A stretch of 64,000 nucleotides of DNA from Elgaria multicarinata webbii. Lineage: Eukaryota > Chordata > Lepidosauria > Squamata > Anguidae. The DNA is taken from positions 121,842,740-121,906,739 of the forward strand of contig NC_086175.1 in the NCBI RefSeq assembly GCF_023053635.1, given 5' to 3'. Position numbers and translations under genes: made by a program. Numbering within the stretch: the stretch's first letter is position 1; every line of letters starts with the position of its first letter. Shown piece after piece: positions 1 through 12,790 of this stretch. The notes under the pieces were generated by a model that saw only the letters and a program-made list of their open reading frames with translations, was not told the origin of the DNA and ran no database searches.

Positions 1-25
1 AGGAATAAACTTTGAATCAGATGAG
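1..25 (+). CDS. MRE11: MRE11 penultimate coding exon (3' part)
   Basis: The window opens inside an exon. Bases 2-25 read G-I-N-F-E-S-D-E and are followed at once by a GT donor (gtataag, 26-32). Human MRE11 ends with a similar acidic stretch (KGVDFESSEDDDDDPF...), so this is its counterpart. MRE11 is the nuclease subunit of the MRE11-RAD50-NBS1 complex, which senses and resects DNA double-strand breaks in the nucleus; this tail lies beyond the nuclease core, in the DNA-binding and regulatory C-terminus. The donor falls between codons (phase 0), which fits the phase of the exon at 5543. Only 8 codons are visible, so the call depends on the pairing with the next exon and on the neighbouring GPR83. 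The exon starts upstream of the window. Confidence 0.75.
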
Positions 26-1066
26 GTATAAGTCTTCTCTTCACCATATTTCCTTTAATCTGTAAGCAAAATATCAATGGACAATGTTTTGTGTTACGTT
101 TCCTTACATTTGTTTAGTAGCAATCCTACTTGTTCTCTAACTTCCTTTTTTTTAAAGCGCTGTGTACCAGCTTCCTGGTGCTCTGTGTTCACTGTGTCTG
201 AAAAGGATCAATAGCAGTTACTAGAAAATGTAGAGAGAAGCCCTATATGAAAGATGTGCTTAAATGTCCATGCTTCAGTTCCAGTAGGACTCAATGTTGC
301 CTTCCAGTAATCCAATTCAGCCAAGGTTTCCCTTGCTTGCAGGCCAGGCAGAGAAAGAAGTAAAATGAGAAACAATTCTAGAAGGATAAGAACTTAAATT
401 ATGGTGGCTGATTATTGGTTTGAATGCTGGGAGTTGCAAATAACTGCCTAAAAATATACTAGCTGGCACCAGAAAACACTCTTACTCTGTTTCTGTTTCT
501 CCAGATTTCCGTATGACTCTTGTTTGGGTGTAAGTTTTAGACAGCTCCTCACACGCTTACTGACAGGGCTGGCCTAAACCTGACAACTGGGTGTGTTGCC
601 AGAATTTATGAGTTGCCTGCCACTGCTGTGTAATAGTCTTCATGAAAGAGCACCTTGGTTGCATTTTCAGATTTATCCCTTTATTCAATGCTGGCTAATA
701 TAGATGGAATGGGGATTTAATAAGTTCCTACAGGAAGCCAGTATTTAGTGCCGATTATCTAATGCGCAACACAGTAGTGTGACTGTCTTCCTGACCTTGC
801 TGCAGAGGGCACTTTCACTGGAGGTAAGAATGTCCTCCATAGCTAGTAGAGCCTTTTTCATAGTGGCACCTTTAGAATTCCAAGATTTGGCAGGTCTGGA
901 GTTTTCGCCGGCTCAAGTGTGCCGTTAAGAGCTTTCTTTTTAGGCAGTCATTCAGACTTTGAGCCTTGGGGGTTTGTTTCTTCTGTTGTGTGAGATGAAT
1001 TGCTGGATCTTTTATTGTTGAATTTAATCATGGCTTTACCAGTTTTTAAATTATATGATTGTGTTT

Positions 1067-1622
1067 TATTTATTTTTATTTACAATATTTATATACCGCT
1101 CCCCATTCAAGAATTTCAGTGGACAAATAGAATAAAAGAATAAAAACACCAAAGTACATTTAAAAGAAATGATGTGCACATTAAACCACAGCTGGTCATG
1201 AAGAGAAGGCTTCCTGGAACAATGACGTTTTCAGGAGGCACCAGAAGGAATACAAAGTTGGTGCCTGCCTGGCCTCCGGAGGTAGGGAATCCACACCATA
1301 GGGGCCACCACATTGAAGGCTCTTCCCTGGTGGATTCCAATGAGTTGATAGGTCCATGTGAAACCACCAGGGCCATGCTGTCAGGTGACCAGGCAGGTTG
1401 ATGGGGGAGAAGGCGCTCTCTCAGGTATCCTGGTCTCAAGTTGTTTAGGGCTTTGTACACTAGTACAAGAACCTTAAACCTGGCCCAGTAGCGAATAGGC
1501 AGCCAGTGCAGTTCTCTCAGCAGAGGAGTTACATGCTGGAAATGAGCAGCTCCAGACAACAGCCGAGCTGCAGCATTCTGCATTAGCTCCAGCTTCCGGA
1601 ACAGCTTTAAGGGCAGCCCCTT
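1067..1622 (-). mobile_element. L2-like LINE, 3' fragment
   Basis: Read on the - strand, 1583 downward encodes QNAAARLLSGAAHFQHVTP and LHWLPIRYWARFKVLVLVYK, which matches the end of the L2-like ORF at 40801-42642. The 3' tail (tttatataccgc on the + strand) sits at 1080-1105. The copy is 5'-truncated and its frame decays after about 75 codons, so it is old. Confidence 0.8.
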
Positions 1623-1770
1623 ATTATATGATGGTATTTTTCTCTGTTTGTGATTTTTTAAAAAAAATAATAATTGAAAAGCATTTTATTATTTCTAAAG
1701 AAACAGTATGAGAAAATAGTCCAATTAACCAAAAATAAAAATAAAAATACGAAATTTGCTCCACTGTCAA

Positions 1771-1860
1771 CTCTTATTTATTTATTTATTATTTATTTAT
1801 TGCACTTATATACTGCTCCCATAGCCAGGGCTCTCTGGGCGGTTTACAGAAATTGGACCA
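1771..1860 (-). mobile_element. L2-like LINE 3' tail
   Basis: Antisense copy of the family tail: TTTATT repeats followed by the hairpin that pairs CCCATAGCC with GGGCGG and the word ctctctgggcggttta. Only the last ~90 bp of the LINE is present. Confidence 0.75.
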
Positions 1861-2410
1861 TTTTGCTCTTCCACAAGCAGTAGCTGTGGATAAGGAAAAA
1901 TAACTGATCTCTCTGGGAAATGTTTTTTAGATTGCTGTAATGCCTTGGGACAGACAATTACTTGTGGGTGAACTTCTCTGTTCTTAATGTAAATGATCCC
2001 TGTTTTTCAGTACATTGCATGTAGAATTGGCTCAAATTGCTAGTGGCAATAATTGCTATGCAGTGTGGTGTGGGTGTATTTAACTGAGTGAATCCATTCT
2101 TTTATAAGAGGCCCTTGGCTTTAACATATCAAAGACCTAGAAACCTGCTGCATCCCTTCCTGGAAGATTCGGGAAACCGAGATGTACGGCATTTGCTCCA
2201 TCTGAGCATGATGACACATTCATCACACAAATCCAGTGCATAAGACCGTCTCTAGACTGGGTTTTCCCCTCAGCAAGACACAGAATACACCCGGAGAGGT
2301 TTCTGACCATGCCCCCATCTCCCTAATTCTTAATTCAATAGATGCTGTGGCCAAAGCTGTCCTTGTCTGAGATGGCTGGCAAACCTAACATTTGCAGAGT
2401 CCATTTGCCA

Positions 2411-2480
2411 TTCACTGCTTCAAAACCTTTGGATGCGGAGTGGTCTACAAATATTGTAAATCAATCAATTAATTAAAACT
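2411..2480 (+). mobile_element. LINE 3' tail, L2-like subfamily
   Basis: Short tail (tacaaatattgtaaatcaat plus TTAA repeats) matching the end of the element at 17600-17955. Only the tail is present. Confidence 0.45.
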
Positions 2481-2802
2481 AATCTGCAGGAATAAAACCT
2501 GGTCACCTACCATGTACTCTTAAGGCTCTCATCTGAGACACAGTCATCTCATACTTCTCCTACAAGAAAAAGGAAAAAGCTAACGCCCTCACATCCATAG
2601 AATCTAGATTAAATATACGTTTGTGCTATTACACGCCCTGTCCTTCTGTGGTTCCTAATACTGTGATCTGAACTCAGTATGAAGTTAATAGGTAATTCTC
2701 TAGGCAACTTGATTTTCTGTTAACATGTCCTTGGCAAAAATCGGGTAACCAGAGAGCAGGTAGGCAGGCTGGCTGGCTCTTGTTATATAAAAATAAATCT
2801 AA

Positions 2803-3123
2803 TATTCTCACTCCAAGAGATGCTGGAACTCTCTTCCCAGGGAGGCTCTGTGCTACAGTTTCGGAGGCAGGCAAAAACTTTTTTGTTTCAGCAGGCTTTT
2901 GGAACTATACTGGACCTGTGTTAATGTATTGGATCCCACCTTTTTAACCTGTTACAGTTTTAAAATTTTTTAACATGTTTTTAATTTTACCGTAGGTTTA
3001 ATTCTATTTTAACTTTTGTAATTTATATGTTTTGATTATATACGTTTTAATCTTGTAAACTGCCTTGAGTCCCAATACTGGGGAAAAGGCGGGATATAAT
3101 AATTAATAATAATAATAATAATA
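2803..3123 (+). mobile_element. L2-like LINE, 3' fragment (second subfamily)
   Basis: The stretch contains ggcaaaaactttttTGTTTC..aGGCTTTTGG and the tail ttgtaaactgccttgagtcc followed by (AAT)n. The same end is seen at 61600-61966 and, antisense, at 8634. This subfamily ends in a 'ctgccttgaggccc' hairpin, not in the 'accgcccagagagctt' hairpin of the other copies. Confidence 0.7.
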
Positions 3124-3179
3124 GGGGTTGAGGATGCAAATCTGCAAAATCTATACATATTTTACCATTGTTGCCATTT

Positions 3180-3625
3180 ACAAAAAAAATAGGCACTTAT
3201 AAAAATATGAACAATAACAGTATCAATAACAATAAAATACAAGTAAAAACAGGATGACTACAAGATTTATAAAAGCAATGAAATATAAGCAGATTTTTAA
3301 AATAATTATAAAAGATATTCCTGAATATGGATGCTTTCGAAGCATGCTTACGAGCTGGAAGTGAGGGGGCTTGCCAGATCTCTTCAGAGAGGAAATTCCA
3401 CTATCTTGGTGCAGTTACAGAAAAGGCCCTGCCTCTGGTATTCACCATATGATTTTCAGAGGAACCAGAGAGCAGGGCCTGAGATGATCCCAAATGTTGG
3501 TTTGGTTCATGTTGGGAAACAAGCAGTCGTTTGATAACTGGGTCCCAGACCATTTAAGGCTTTAAAGGTGAAATCCAGTGTTTTAAATTGAGCCCCAAAA
3601 TGAATTGGTAACCATGTAAATGTTG
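3180..3625 (-). mobile_element. L2-like LINE, 3' fragment
   Basis: Antisense remnant. Bases 3370-3500 carry the decayed 'ttccactatcttggtgcagt..aaaaggccctgcctctggt' stretch that corresponds to the AFSAVAPRLWNELP part of the LINE ORF. Old and 5'-truncated. Confidence 0.6.
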
Positions 3626-3804
3626 TAGGATAGGTCTTATATGACTCGATCATCATGCTCCCACCTGCCTCATAGCAGCTGAATTAATGGCTGGAACGGC
3701 TTTCAGCCCAAGGGCCAAATTCAGTTCCCAAGAAGCAGATGGGGACCGCATTCCAGTGGTGCGTGAGGCCAAAGGCTAAAAGGGGATAGGGCCAAAATAC
3801 TGTT

Positions 3805-3865
3805 GTAGTTTATTTCATTATTTTATTGCATTTATATACAGCCCCATAGGCACAGCTCTATTCTT
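3805..3865 (-). mobile_element. L2-like LINE 3' tail
   Basis: Antisense tail 'ttattgcatttatatacagccccatagg' cut off after ~60 bp. It lies next to the CR1 tail, and both sit inside the older repeat of 3665-4990. Confidence 0.55.
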
Positions 3866-3874
3866 TGAGTTTGG

Positions 3875-4812
3875 AATCATAGAATAGTAGAGTTGAAAGG
3901 GGCTGTGATGTCCTGCCCACTTGTGTTGCCTTGGCTTCACCTGAGACGCCCACAAACTAGCTGACAGGACTCTCCACGCCACCAGCACTCGGAACCACGC
4001 AATCCCCTCTGTGCTGATGACGTGTGTAAGGGTTTAGGCCTACTGCTGCTGCTCTTGTCTCGCCTTTATTCTTTAGGCCCCGCAGCTCCACAGCCCAGCA
4101 ACCTAGCCCTCAGTTTCCCATTCCGCTGCCACCATTAAGTGTTCTCTCCTCAGTCACTCCTCCACGGACCACACAAGTTGTTTACATGTAATTTGAGTTT
4201 ATTAACGTGAGTGAGTGCGTGTACATAAGCTTATTGGTTTCCTCAGTTCAAATGCGTACGTTTACAAGGTTTCTATCAGTTCTTTCTTTAAAAGGTTCCA
4301 CTATAGAATACTACTATCTATTCTAAAGCACAATAACCCCCACCAAACCTTCCTATTCAGGATCTGCCTCTCACAGAATCATACACTTTAACTCTCTTCT
4401 AATCATCCACTTCTACCCTTCACTTCACAGAATCATAACCCACACACTCTGTTATGATCATACACTTCTCCCACAGGATCCTACACTTCTGTCTCACATC
4501 ATACCCCTTACTTGCTGTCAGCTCAGACTCTCTATATAAAGCAACATTTCTCCAGCTCCTCCACCTCTCACACAGCCAATCCAAGCACTTCCCTGCCACT
4601 ATCCAATCAGCACTCAGGCATTCACACACACCCCTTCTACTTTCACACTCAGCCTGTGCATAGAAATTGTAAGTACATTGAGGCCTACTTACTTCCTGGA
4701 ACTTTATGCATAATATAACCCATTAACTTCACATATATTTACTTTTAATGCATATTAAGGCAGCTGAACATCACAGGGGCCTATAAGGCCATCAGGTCCA
4801 ACCCCTTGCTCT
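3875..4812 (-). mobile_element. CR1 LINE 3' end, split by a solo LTR
   Basis: Bases 3876-3903 (aatcatagaatagtagagtt) and 4776-4812 (ggggcctataaggcc..ccaaccccttgctc) are the two halves of one antisense CR1 3' end, as seen whole at 22922-23128. The target 'ggggc' is present on both sides of the insertion. Confidence 0.8.
3904..4775. mobile_element. solo LTR of an LTR retroelement
   Basis: The 872-bp unit starts TGTGATGT and ends ACATCACA, a perfect 8-bp inverted repeat with TG..CA ends. It is flanked by the direct repeat ggggc (3899-3903 and 4776-4780), a 5-bp target duplication, inside a CR1 tail. A TATA-like ctatataaa lies near 4531. No internal coding region remains, so it is a solo LTR; family (retrovirus or Ty3 type) undetermined. 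It is younger than the CR1 copy it splits. Confidence 0.8.
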
Positions 4813-5542
4813 TACTGCCGGTAACAGAGCCTAAAGTGAGGCATTTCAACCTTTTAGAATGGGGATAACACAGTACCAAAACTGAGAAGCCACACCCAAC
4901 AGTCGGGGGCTGGGAGGAAGGGGGCTGGGACAAGGAAAGGGGCGGGGCCATATGGGGGAACCCAGAGGACCCCTGGTTTACACTCTTAGTAAGCACACCT
5001 CAGCCAATCTAGAACACGGGATTGCTTGGTCTGCACCTCTCATGTTTTATGTCCTTGCCACTAGAACATATGCAGAGGTTCTCTGCTGGCAAGTCCCTCT
5101 GCTAGGGATTGCTGACCCACCACAGACAGCAGTGTCTCAGGGCACTTAGTTGACTCGCATCTTGACAAATGAAAGATATTTCCATGTAGTGACGTTTTTG
5201 TTTGTTTGGGTCGTCAGGATAAATGATAAGATTTCTCAGGCATGTCTCAATTGCTGAAAGGAATAGTAAAAAGAAAGGAAATCATCCCACAAATTATCTC
5301 TCAGAACTTTCTTCTCTGAGGTTTAATCTGGTTGTTTTTTGTTTTTTGTTTTGCTCATTGATTCTGAAAGGGATGTTCATGAAGCAGAGACCTTAATTCC
5401 TGAACTCAATGACACTCAATTCTTTTATGAATACAGATCTCACTGTAAATGGTTGTATATTGATACTGATCTGTTAAAATTGGACTGCTTTAAAATGTGA
5501 CACTATTCATGTCTTAATGAAATGTTTGTCATCAATTTACAG

Positions 5543-5590
5543 GATGATTTATTCAAGTCTACTTCTACTTCAAGAAGAAACAGACGATAG
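5543..5590 (+). CDS. MRE11: MRE11 last coding exon
   Basis: After the acceptor tttacag the frame reads D-D-L-F-K-S-T-S-T-S-R-R-N-R-R and stops at TAG (5588-5590). Human MRE11 ends ...DDPFMNTSSLRRNRR, so the basic RRNRR terminus after an acidic and Ser/Thr-rich run is diagnostic. Joined in phase 0 to the exon at 1-25, the tail reads NFESDE|DDLFKS. Only 15 codons are coding here; the rest of the exon is 3' UTR. A 60-codon ORF beginning upstream at 5517 runs through it but is not the spliced product. The neighbour downstream on the same strand is GPR83, as in human. Identity rests on the match at both ends of the splice; no search was run. Confidence 0.82.
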   Translation, partial: DDLFKSTSTSRRNRR

Positions 5591-6451
5591 ATTCACTGAC
5601 AATTCAGATGAAAAAAGTTCCCCAGAATTCTGTGAAGTTGCCTCAAGATGTATGCAGCTTTCCCCAAATCATTTAACTGTTTATTATGCATTTCCTTGAA
5701 ACACTTTGTTTCCTTGATGGAGAATTAATTGTTACTTACTCTGTATATGCAATATCACTGGAGATGAATGGGAACACTTAATAGATTGGATAAAGAGTCC
5801 CTGCGAAAAAGGGGTGGAGGGGATTTTTGCAATTCCTCCTTCCCCTTACACAGGATCTCCTGAAATCTTCTCTGTAGAACTGTGTGTGTGTGTGTTCTAG
5901 TACAATGTCTGGAGTGGGGAATCTGCAAAAAAATCAGCTCTCCTTACTCTCCAGTAGAACTGTTTACTGGATTTTAGTCCCTTCCACAGACAGAAGGGGA
6001 ACCCTGAATCCAACCTAATGGAAATGTTTCAATAGCCAAATGTTCTCTCCTCTTTAAAAAAAGAAGAAAACTTTCAAGAAGATAGTGTAGTATTCCCCCC
6101 CACCCGACAACTAAATATTTCCCCCCTGTTATTAAGAAACTTTTAAAGGGTTTCCCCCCCTCCATTTCCGGTTTTTATGTATTGCAGAAGAATACATTAG
6201 AATGACTACAGACTTTGCTCTTGCTCTACAGATTTCTTAAGCCTTACACTTTAGTCAAAGAGAGGATTCTCTATAACTTAAACCTGACCCCGAGGTGACA
6301 ATGTTCAGTATTGAAACCTGAATCCAGATCAGTGGTTTAATGTTACTGGCTTGCGTAAGAAGGGCCTGCTAAGGACTTGGATATACAGAATCATTCAGAA
6401 ACTCGAGCTTAAAAGTAGGATTCAGTAAAAGGGGCCTTGGGAACATGTACG
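5591..6451 (+). other. probable MRE11 3' UTR and flank
   Basis: This AT-rich stretch follows the MRE11 stop codon. I see no AATAAA close to the stop; the first clear one on this strand is near 7982, so the transcript end cannot be placed. C-rich tracts lie near 6096-6165. No repeat family is recognised here. Confidence 0.35.
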
Positions 6452-6556
6452 TAGTTTTGGCCTACAATTCCCATCATTCCTCACTCACCATTGGCTATGC
6501 TGGCTAGGGCTGTTGAAAGTTGTAGGCCAAAACCTCTGGAGGGTCACAAGCTTCCA
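6452..6556. repeat. short palindromic repeat ('acaattcccatcat' family)
   Basis: Inverted-repeat unit: 'gttttggcctacaattccca' on one side and 'gttgtaggccaaaacctctg' on the other, around 'ggctatgctggctaggg'. Relatives lie at 12662, 21006, 32838, 39364, 40388 and 40575. Likely a small non-autonomous DNA transposon. Confidence 0.65.
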
Positions 6557-8132
6557 CTACATTACGATAACACCTTATACTGTGTGCATAGAATGCTTTC
6601 CTAGGAATTCCAAAGATGGCTGATGCTAGTTAGATGCATATAATTGTTAGAACAATTGGCATCAATTTTATTAATATGGATAGAAAATAGTAAATTGAGG
6701 CAGTTTATGAATAAGATGTCAAGGTCTGTCCAACACTACGTGTTTTTCTTTTTCCTTAGCTTTGTATCTCTGTCCAAATTACATCCATTGTTTCAATGAT
6801 TCAGAAAAATTAGTTCAAAAATGAGTATTTGAGGATAAATTCATGGCTCATGGGCATAGTTCTTAAGATCCATGTGGTCTTGGTAAATTTTAAGTAGTGC
6901 AGTGTATTTTCACATGGAAAGTCTATATGCAATCTGGTGATTATATTTTTATATATATTTAAATAGTCATGGAGAATCATATTGGAGATCCAAGAATGTT
7001 GTGTGTATGATACAGAACTGTTAAATATGGGCTTTTTCGTAAATTCTGTTTTTCTCTTTCCCGTATATTTTATCAAGATCTCCAATGGGTTCATATTTAT
7101 TCTTTTAGAATATTTAGATATTTGGTTTGATCTTACTAAAGACAGAAGCAAAATAGAGGTTCTTGATTATGCTGCAATAAGAAGAAAGGTCTGGTAGCTA
7201 TGATATATGCATGGATTGATTGCATTGCAGTGCCCTTTTACTTTGATTATTTTTTTTAGTGGGGATACTTTCCTGATTTGAACCCTCAGAATCTCTGAGC
7301 ATCTCAGCCTGTTTTGGTCTTCTTGACTGTCACACCAGCTTGATAGAAAGGAGTTGGGTGTCGGGTTCCATTACCTATGCAAAGTCTTTTGTAAACAAAT
7401 ACAAAACAGTGGGCCTTTAATTGCCTAAAACCAATTTCTCTAGATATGACTCCCCTTCTTGATTTAGTCTAGATACTACAGCTGATATTGACGAAGTCAG
7501 AAGAAAGAAGTCATGGGTGTAGAAACACCATCAGTTCAAAAAGGGCAACTCATAGATTTGGTAGGAAACATCTTCCCCTAAACAGTTATGGTTTGTTTTA
7601 ATTTAGACATGTACATTACGTTGCATTAGCATACATGACCTCTAGCTCAAGGCCAATAGTGTTTGCTGATGAAATGTTTTTCCAAAGAAACATGGAAACA
7701 TACAAGCATGCTGAAAGTATTAGTTGCAGTGGCTGCATAGTTGTAGAAAACCTCAGTTTTGCACCAATTGCTGAGGAGTCTTGACTGTGCCATGTTACCA
7801 AGGGGATGGATGTATAGTGAAAATCTGTTCTCTCCACATAGCAATATAAAAATTCATTTGCCTAGGAGGAAACGGGTCTGCAGACATAGCAGATCTGATA
7901 TGGTTTACTAGCTGTGATTTGAAAATGAGTATTTTCACCCTAAAGACAACAGTGTTTGTCGGTTGTGGGGTTTTTTTCATGAATAAAGGGTCTAAATGAT
8001 TAAAACCCAACACTATGACTTGTTTTGATGAATACGCATAAAATCTATTCTTGAAATTAAATCCGTGTTTTAGGATGCCCCTATCCTAATGGAGCATACT
8101 TGTCAATCTCAGTTGCATAGATATTTCTCTAA
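6557..8132. other. unassigned sequence
   Basis: I see no exon, repeat family or tandem array here. The ORFs present (for example 113 codons at 6810-7151, - strand) have no family features and AT-rich composition typical of chance. A single AATAAA on the + strand at 7982-7987 could be a distal MRE11 poly(A) signal, but this is only a possibility. Confidence 0.4.
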
Positions 8133-8548
8133 GGGTTACTCCCCACACAACACGATAATCAACCATGGTGTGGATCAGAATCAGTGTTGAGTTGATTATT
8201 AGTCGTCGCTGAGTTGACTTATCCCCCACTTTTTCTCCCTGCTCAGTCCTCCCACTAATTACCCATCAGCCATTGCTGCCGAAAAATCTATCCTGCTGGC
8301 TGGACTAGAGTGACAGCCACCTCTTCGATCGCTCTTGCGTTGTGACTCTGCGCCTGACAAAGTAACCAACGGTGGCCAAGGAAATAAGCAACGATACCCT
8401 CCCCACAACGCAATAACCAATGGTGGTTCAAATAGTCAACTCTGCAGTGCTGTTTATTTGCATTGGTTATTTCAGCCAAATAACCAACCGTTGGTTAAAA
8501 AACCAACCATTAACTAAACCATCATTGGTAATTGTGTTGCCTGAACCC
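8133..8548. mobile_element. non-autonomous DNA transposon
   Basis: Ends are inverted: 'gggttactccccacacaaca' at 8133 against 'gttgcctgaaccc' (8536-8548), each next to 'ataatcaaccatgg'-like repeats. The inside is rich in 'aaccaacggtggttatt' words in both orientations. A related shorter unit is at 27772-27966 and a decayed one at 20100-20362. Confidence 0.55.
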
Positions 8549-8633
8549 AGTCAGTGTAGTAATTGATTGGCCAAAATCTCAATGGGCTACATTAGGGGTA
8601 TGCAAGGGCTTGCCTATGTCTGCCGGATATTTT

Positions 8634-10985
8634 AATTATTATTATTATTATGTTTATGTTTATTTATATTTCGCCTTTTGTCCAATGCTGGGCATCAAGG
8701 CGGCATTACAAAATTTAAAACCTATACATTTAAAACCTATAAATAACAATATTCAAAGTTAAAAACATATTAAATATATTCCAATATTAAAACATTTAAA
8801 ATGACAATTTTTAAAGTCCTTAGCACAGATAGAGGTCCTGATTATTCGCCAAAGGCCTGCCAGAACAAAAATGTCTTTGCCTGCCTCCTAAAGCACATCA
8901 AGGAGCGAGCCAGTCTAGTTTCCCTGGGAAGAGAGTTCCAGAGCACTGGAGCAGCCACCAAAAAGGCCCTCTCCCGCGTTTCCACCAGGTGTGCCTGTGA
9001 TGGTGGTGGGACTGAGAGGGCTTCCCCTGAAAATCTTAAAGCATGGGCAGACTTGTAAGGGAGAACATGATCTTTTGGATAACCTGGACCCGAGCCTCAT
9101 AGGGCTTTATCGGTCATAACCAGCACTTTGAATTGTGCCCAGAAACAAACTGGAAGCCAGTGGAGCTGTTTTAACAGGGGAGTTGTGTGCTCCCTGTAAC
9201 TAGCCCCGGTCAACACTCACTGCAGCTCTTTGAACCAGCTGAAGTTTCTGAACACTCTTTAAAGGCAGACCCATGTAAAGCATGTTACAGTAATCGAATC
9301 GGGATGTAACTAAGACATGTCACCATGGCCAGGTCCAACATCCCTAGGAATGGGCACAGCTGGTGCACTACCTTTAACTGTGCAAATGCACTCCTGGCCA
9401 CCGCCGAAACCTGGGCATCCAAGCTCAGGGCTGAATCCAGAAGTACACCCAAGCTAGCTGAACCCCTACTCCCAGATCTGCCTTTCGACTGGCCAGGTTT
9501 GTTCTGTACAGCACCATGAAAACTTGATGGCGCTTTATAAATAAATAATAATAATAATAATAATTACAGGGGCAACTCTGTCTTGTCTGGATTAAGCTTC
9601 TATTTGTTTGCCCTCATCCAGTCCATTACTGCCAACTTACACCGATTTAGCGCAGGAACAGCTTCCTTGCAATTGGGTGGAAAGGAGTAGTAGAGTTGGG
9701 CATCATCAGCATACTGGTGGCACCACACCCCAAAACTCTGGATAACCTCTCCCAACAGTTTCATGTATATGTTGAATAGCATGGGGGACAAAACCGAACC
9801 TTGAGGGACACCACAGGCCGACGGCCAAGGAGTCGAACAGGAATCCCCCAGCATCACCTTCTGGGTCCACCCCTCCAGGAAGGAATGGAGCCACTGTAAA
9901 ACAGTGCCTCCAAGTCCCATCCCAGCAATGCGGCCACTGAGAGGTCCAGCAGAACCAACAGGGACACACTCCCCCTGTCCAATTCCTGGCAAAGGTCATC
10001 CACCAAGGCAACGAAAGCCGTTTCTGTCCCATAACCAGGTCTGAAGCCAGATTGAAATGGATCTAGATAATCCATCTCATCCAGGAATCGCTGGAGTTGG
10101 GAGGCCACCACACACTCAAATACCTTGCCCAAAAATGGGACGTTGGAGACTGGCCAGTAGTTATCCAATACAGTTCAAGGAAAGCTTTTTCATTGTGGGT
10201 CTTACCACTGCCTCCTTCAAGCAGGCTGGCACCCTGCCTTGGTGAAGGGAGGCATTGATCACTCCACTTACCTACTCAGCAAGTCCGTCCGTCCCCAGCT
10301 GCTTTTATAAGCCAGGGAGGGCAAGGATCTAGTACACACATGGTGGCTCTCACCTCTCCAAGGATCCTGTCCACATAATACTGGACAAGCAGGTGCTAGA
10401 GTTACATCCACTATAGCATCCAAGTCAGAGCAGATATGAGCAATTTTGTATGCAAAGTGCTGGGCAAATTGGTCACAGTGCTCTGTTGAAAGGTCTAAAT
10501 TCTCTTCTTGGGAGCCAGTGTGTAAAAGGCCCCTGACCACCCGAAACAGCTCCACTGGACGGCTCTTTGCAGATGCAATAGTGGCAGAGAGAAAAAGGTT
10601 TTTTGCTGCCCGTATTGCCACGGAGTAGGCCTTCAGATAGGCTCTAGCCCATGTTCGCCTGGATTCACTCCGAGTTTTCCGCCAATAGTCTCTGTCTCAC
10701 TTGTTTCATTGCCATCAGTTCCCTGGAAAACCAGGGGGATGGTGTGGCTCCAGTCCATGAGAGAGGACGCTCAGGAGCAATCGTGTCCACTGCCCTGGCC
10801 ATTTCTCCATTCCAGAGATTGACCAGGGCTTCGACAGAATCACCAGCCGAGGCAACAGGAAAATCCCCAAGAGCCATCAGGAAACCATTTGGATCTATCA
10901 GCCTCCTGGGGCGGACCATCTTAATCGGTCCTCCACCCCTGCAGAGGTTCTGAACAGCAAACCACTGTGCCATCTTTTGGAACTC
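8634..10985 (-). mobile_element. L2-like LINE, long old copy
   Basis: The element reads on the - strand. From the high end it encodes a stretch with SWTGATPSPWFSRELMAMKQ (upstream of RT), then RPVELFRVVRGLLHTG, then the RT pieces DYLDPFQSGFRPGYGTETAF and GVPQGSVLSPMLFNIYMKLL with QYADDAQLYY near 9700. These fall in several frames, so the ORF is broken. The 3' end is the 'caaggcggcattac' hairpin and (AAT)n-type tail at 8634-8700. It extends further 5' than the copy at 40708. A ~70-bp piece at 9495-9565 ('gtacagcaccatgaaaactt' plus (AAT)n) looks like a separate tail inserted on the + strand. Confidence 0.85.
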
Positions 10986-12366
<1,381 letters not shown>

Positions 12367-12661
12367 TGACTGATTAAATAACACATGCTTGCATCTGGAT
12401 TTCTTATTCCGCTCCCTTTATGGGTATATGTCAGTTTCAAGTATGCCTGCTAAAATCCTCTCTCTTTTTAAATAGTGGACTTTCTTAAGCTTTAAGCTTT
12501 CAAATCCATAATTTTAAAACTGGTAATTGTTCAGTGTTTAGATACTTTTATCGATGTTGATAACCTGTAGCATACAGATTCAATGTATATCTGTCTTGTG
12601 AAATTGAAGAAGAAAGTTATGTTCATGCTGTAATAAACCTGCTACGTTCTAAAGCAGAATT

Positions 12662-12790
12662 CCAGAAGTTTGTGCCACTCCAGTTGTGCTGGGAATACAA
12701 CTCCCATCATTCCTGGCCACCAGTGATTGTGCTGACTGGGGTGATGGGGGAGTTGCAGTCCAAGCACGTCTAGAGGGCACCAGGTTGAGA
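12662..12790. repeat. short palindromic repeat ('acaactcccatcat' family)
   Basis: Inverted-repeat unit with 'gaatacaactcccatcattc' and, inverted, 'gatgggggagttgcagtcc', ending 'ggcaccaggttg'. Same family as 6452 and others. Confidence 0.65.

Larger units (their letters stand above)
3665..4990. repeat. old interspersed repeat, split by nested insertions
   Basis: Bases 3665-3798 and 4813-4990 align as one unit to 36330-36640: 'gcattccagtggtg', then 'gctcttact', 'catttcaa.cttttagaatg' and 'ggggccat'. The ~1-kb gap between the two halves is an inserted L2 tail, a CR1 tail and, inside that, a solo LTR. A possible further piece of the family is at 14467-14560. The family is not named. Confidence 0.6.
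26..5542 (+). other. MRE11: last intron of MRE11
   Basis: The intron runs from a GT donor at 26 to an AG acceptor at 5541-5542 (tttacag). Bases 33-1066, 1861-2410 and 4991-5500 hold no element I recognise. The rest is filled by antisense and sense L2-like LINE pieces and by a nested repeat stack at 3665-4990, annotated separately. Confidence 0.7.

Noticed and set aside
6810-7197. ORFs of 113 and 71 codons
   Set aside because: Overlapping frames in AT-rich DNA with no family feature.
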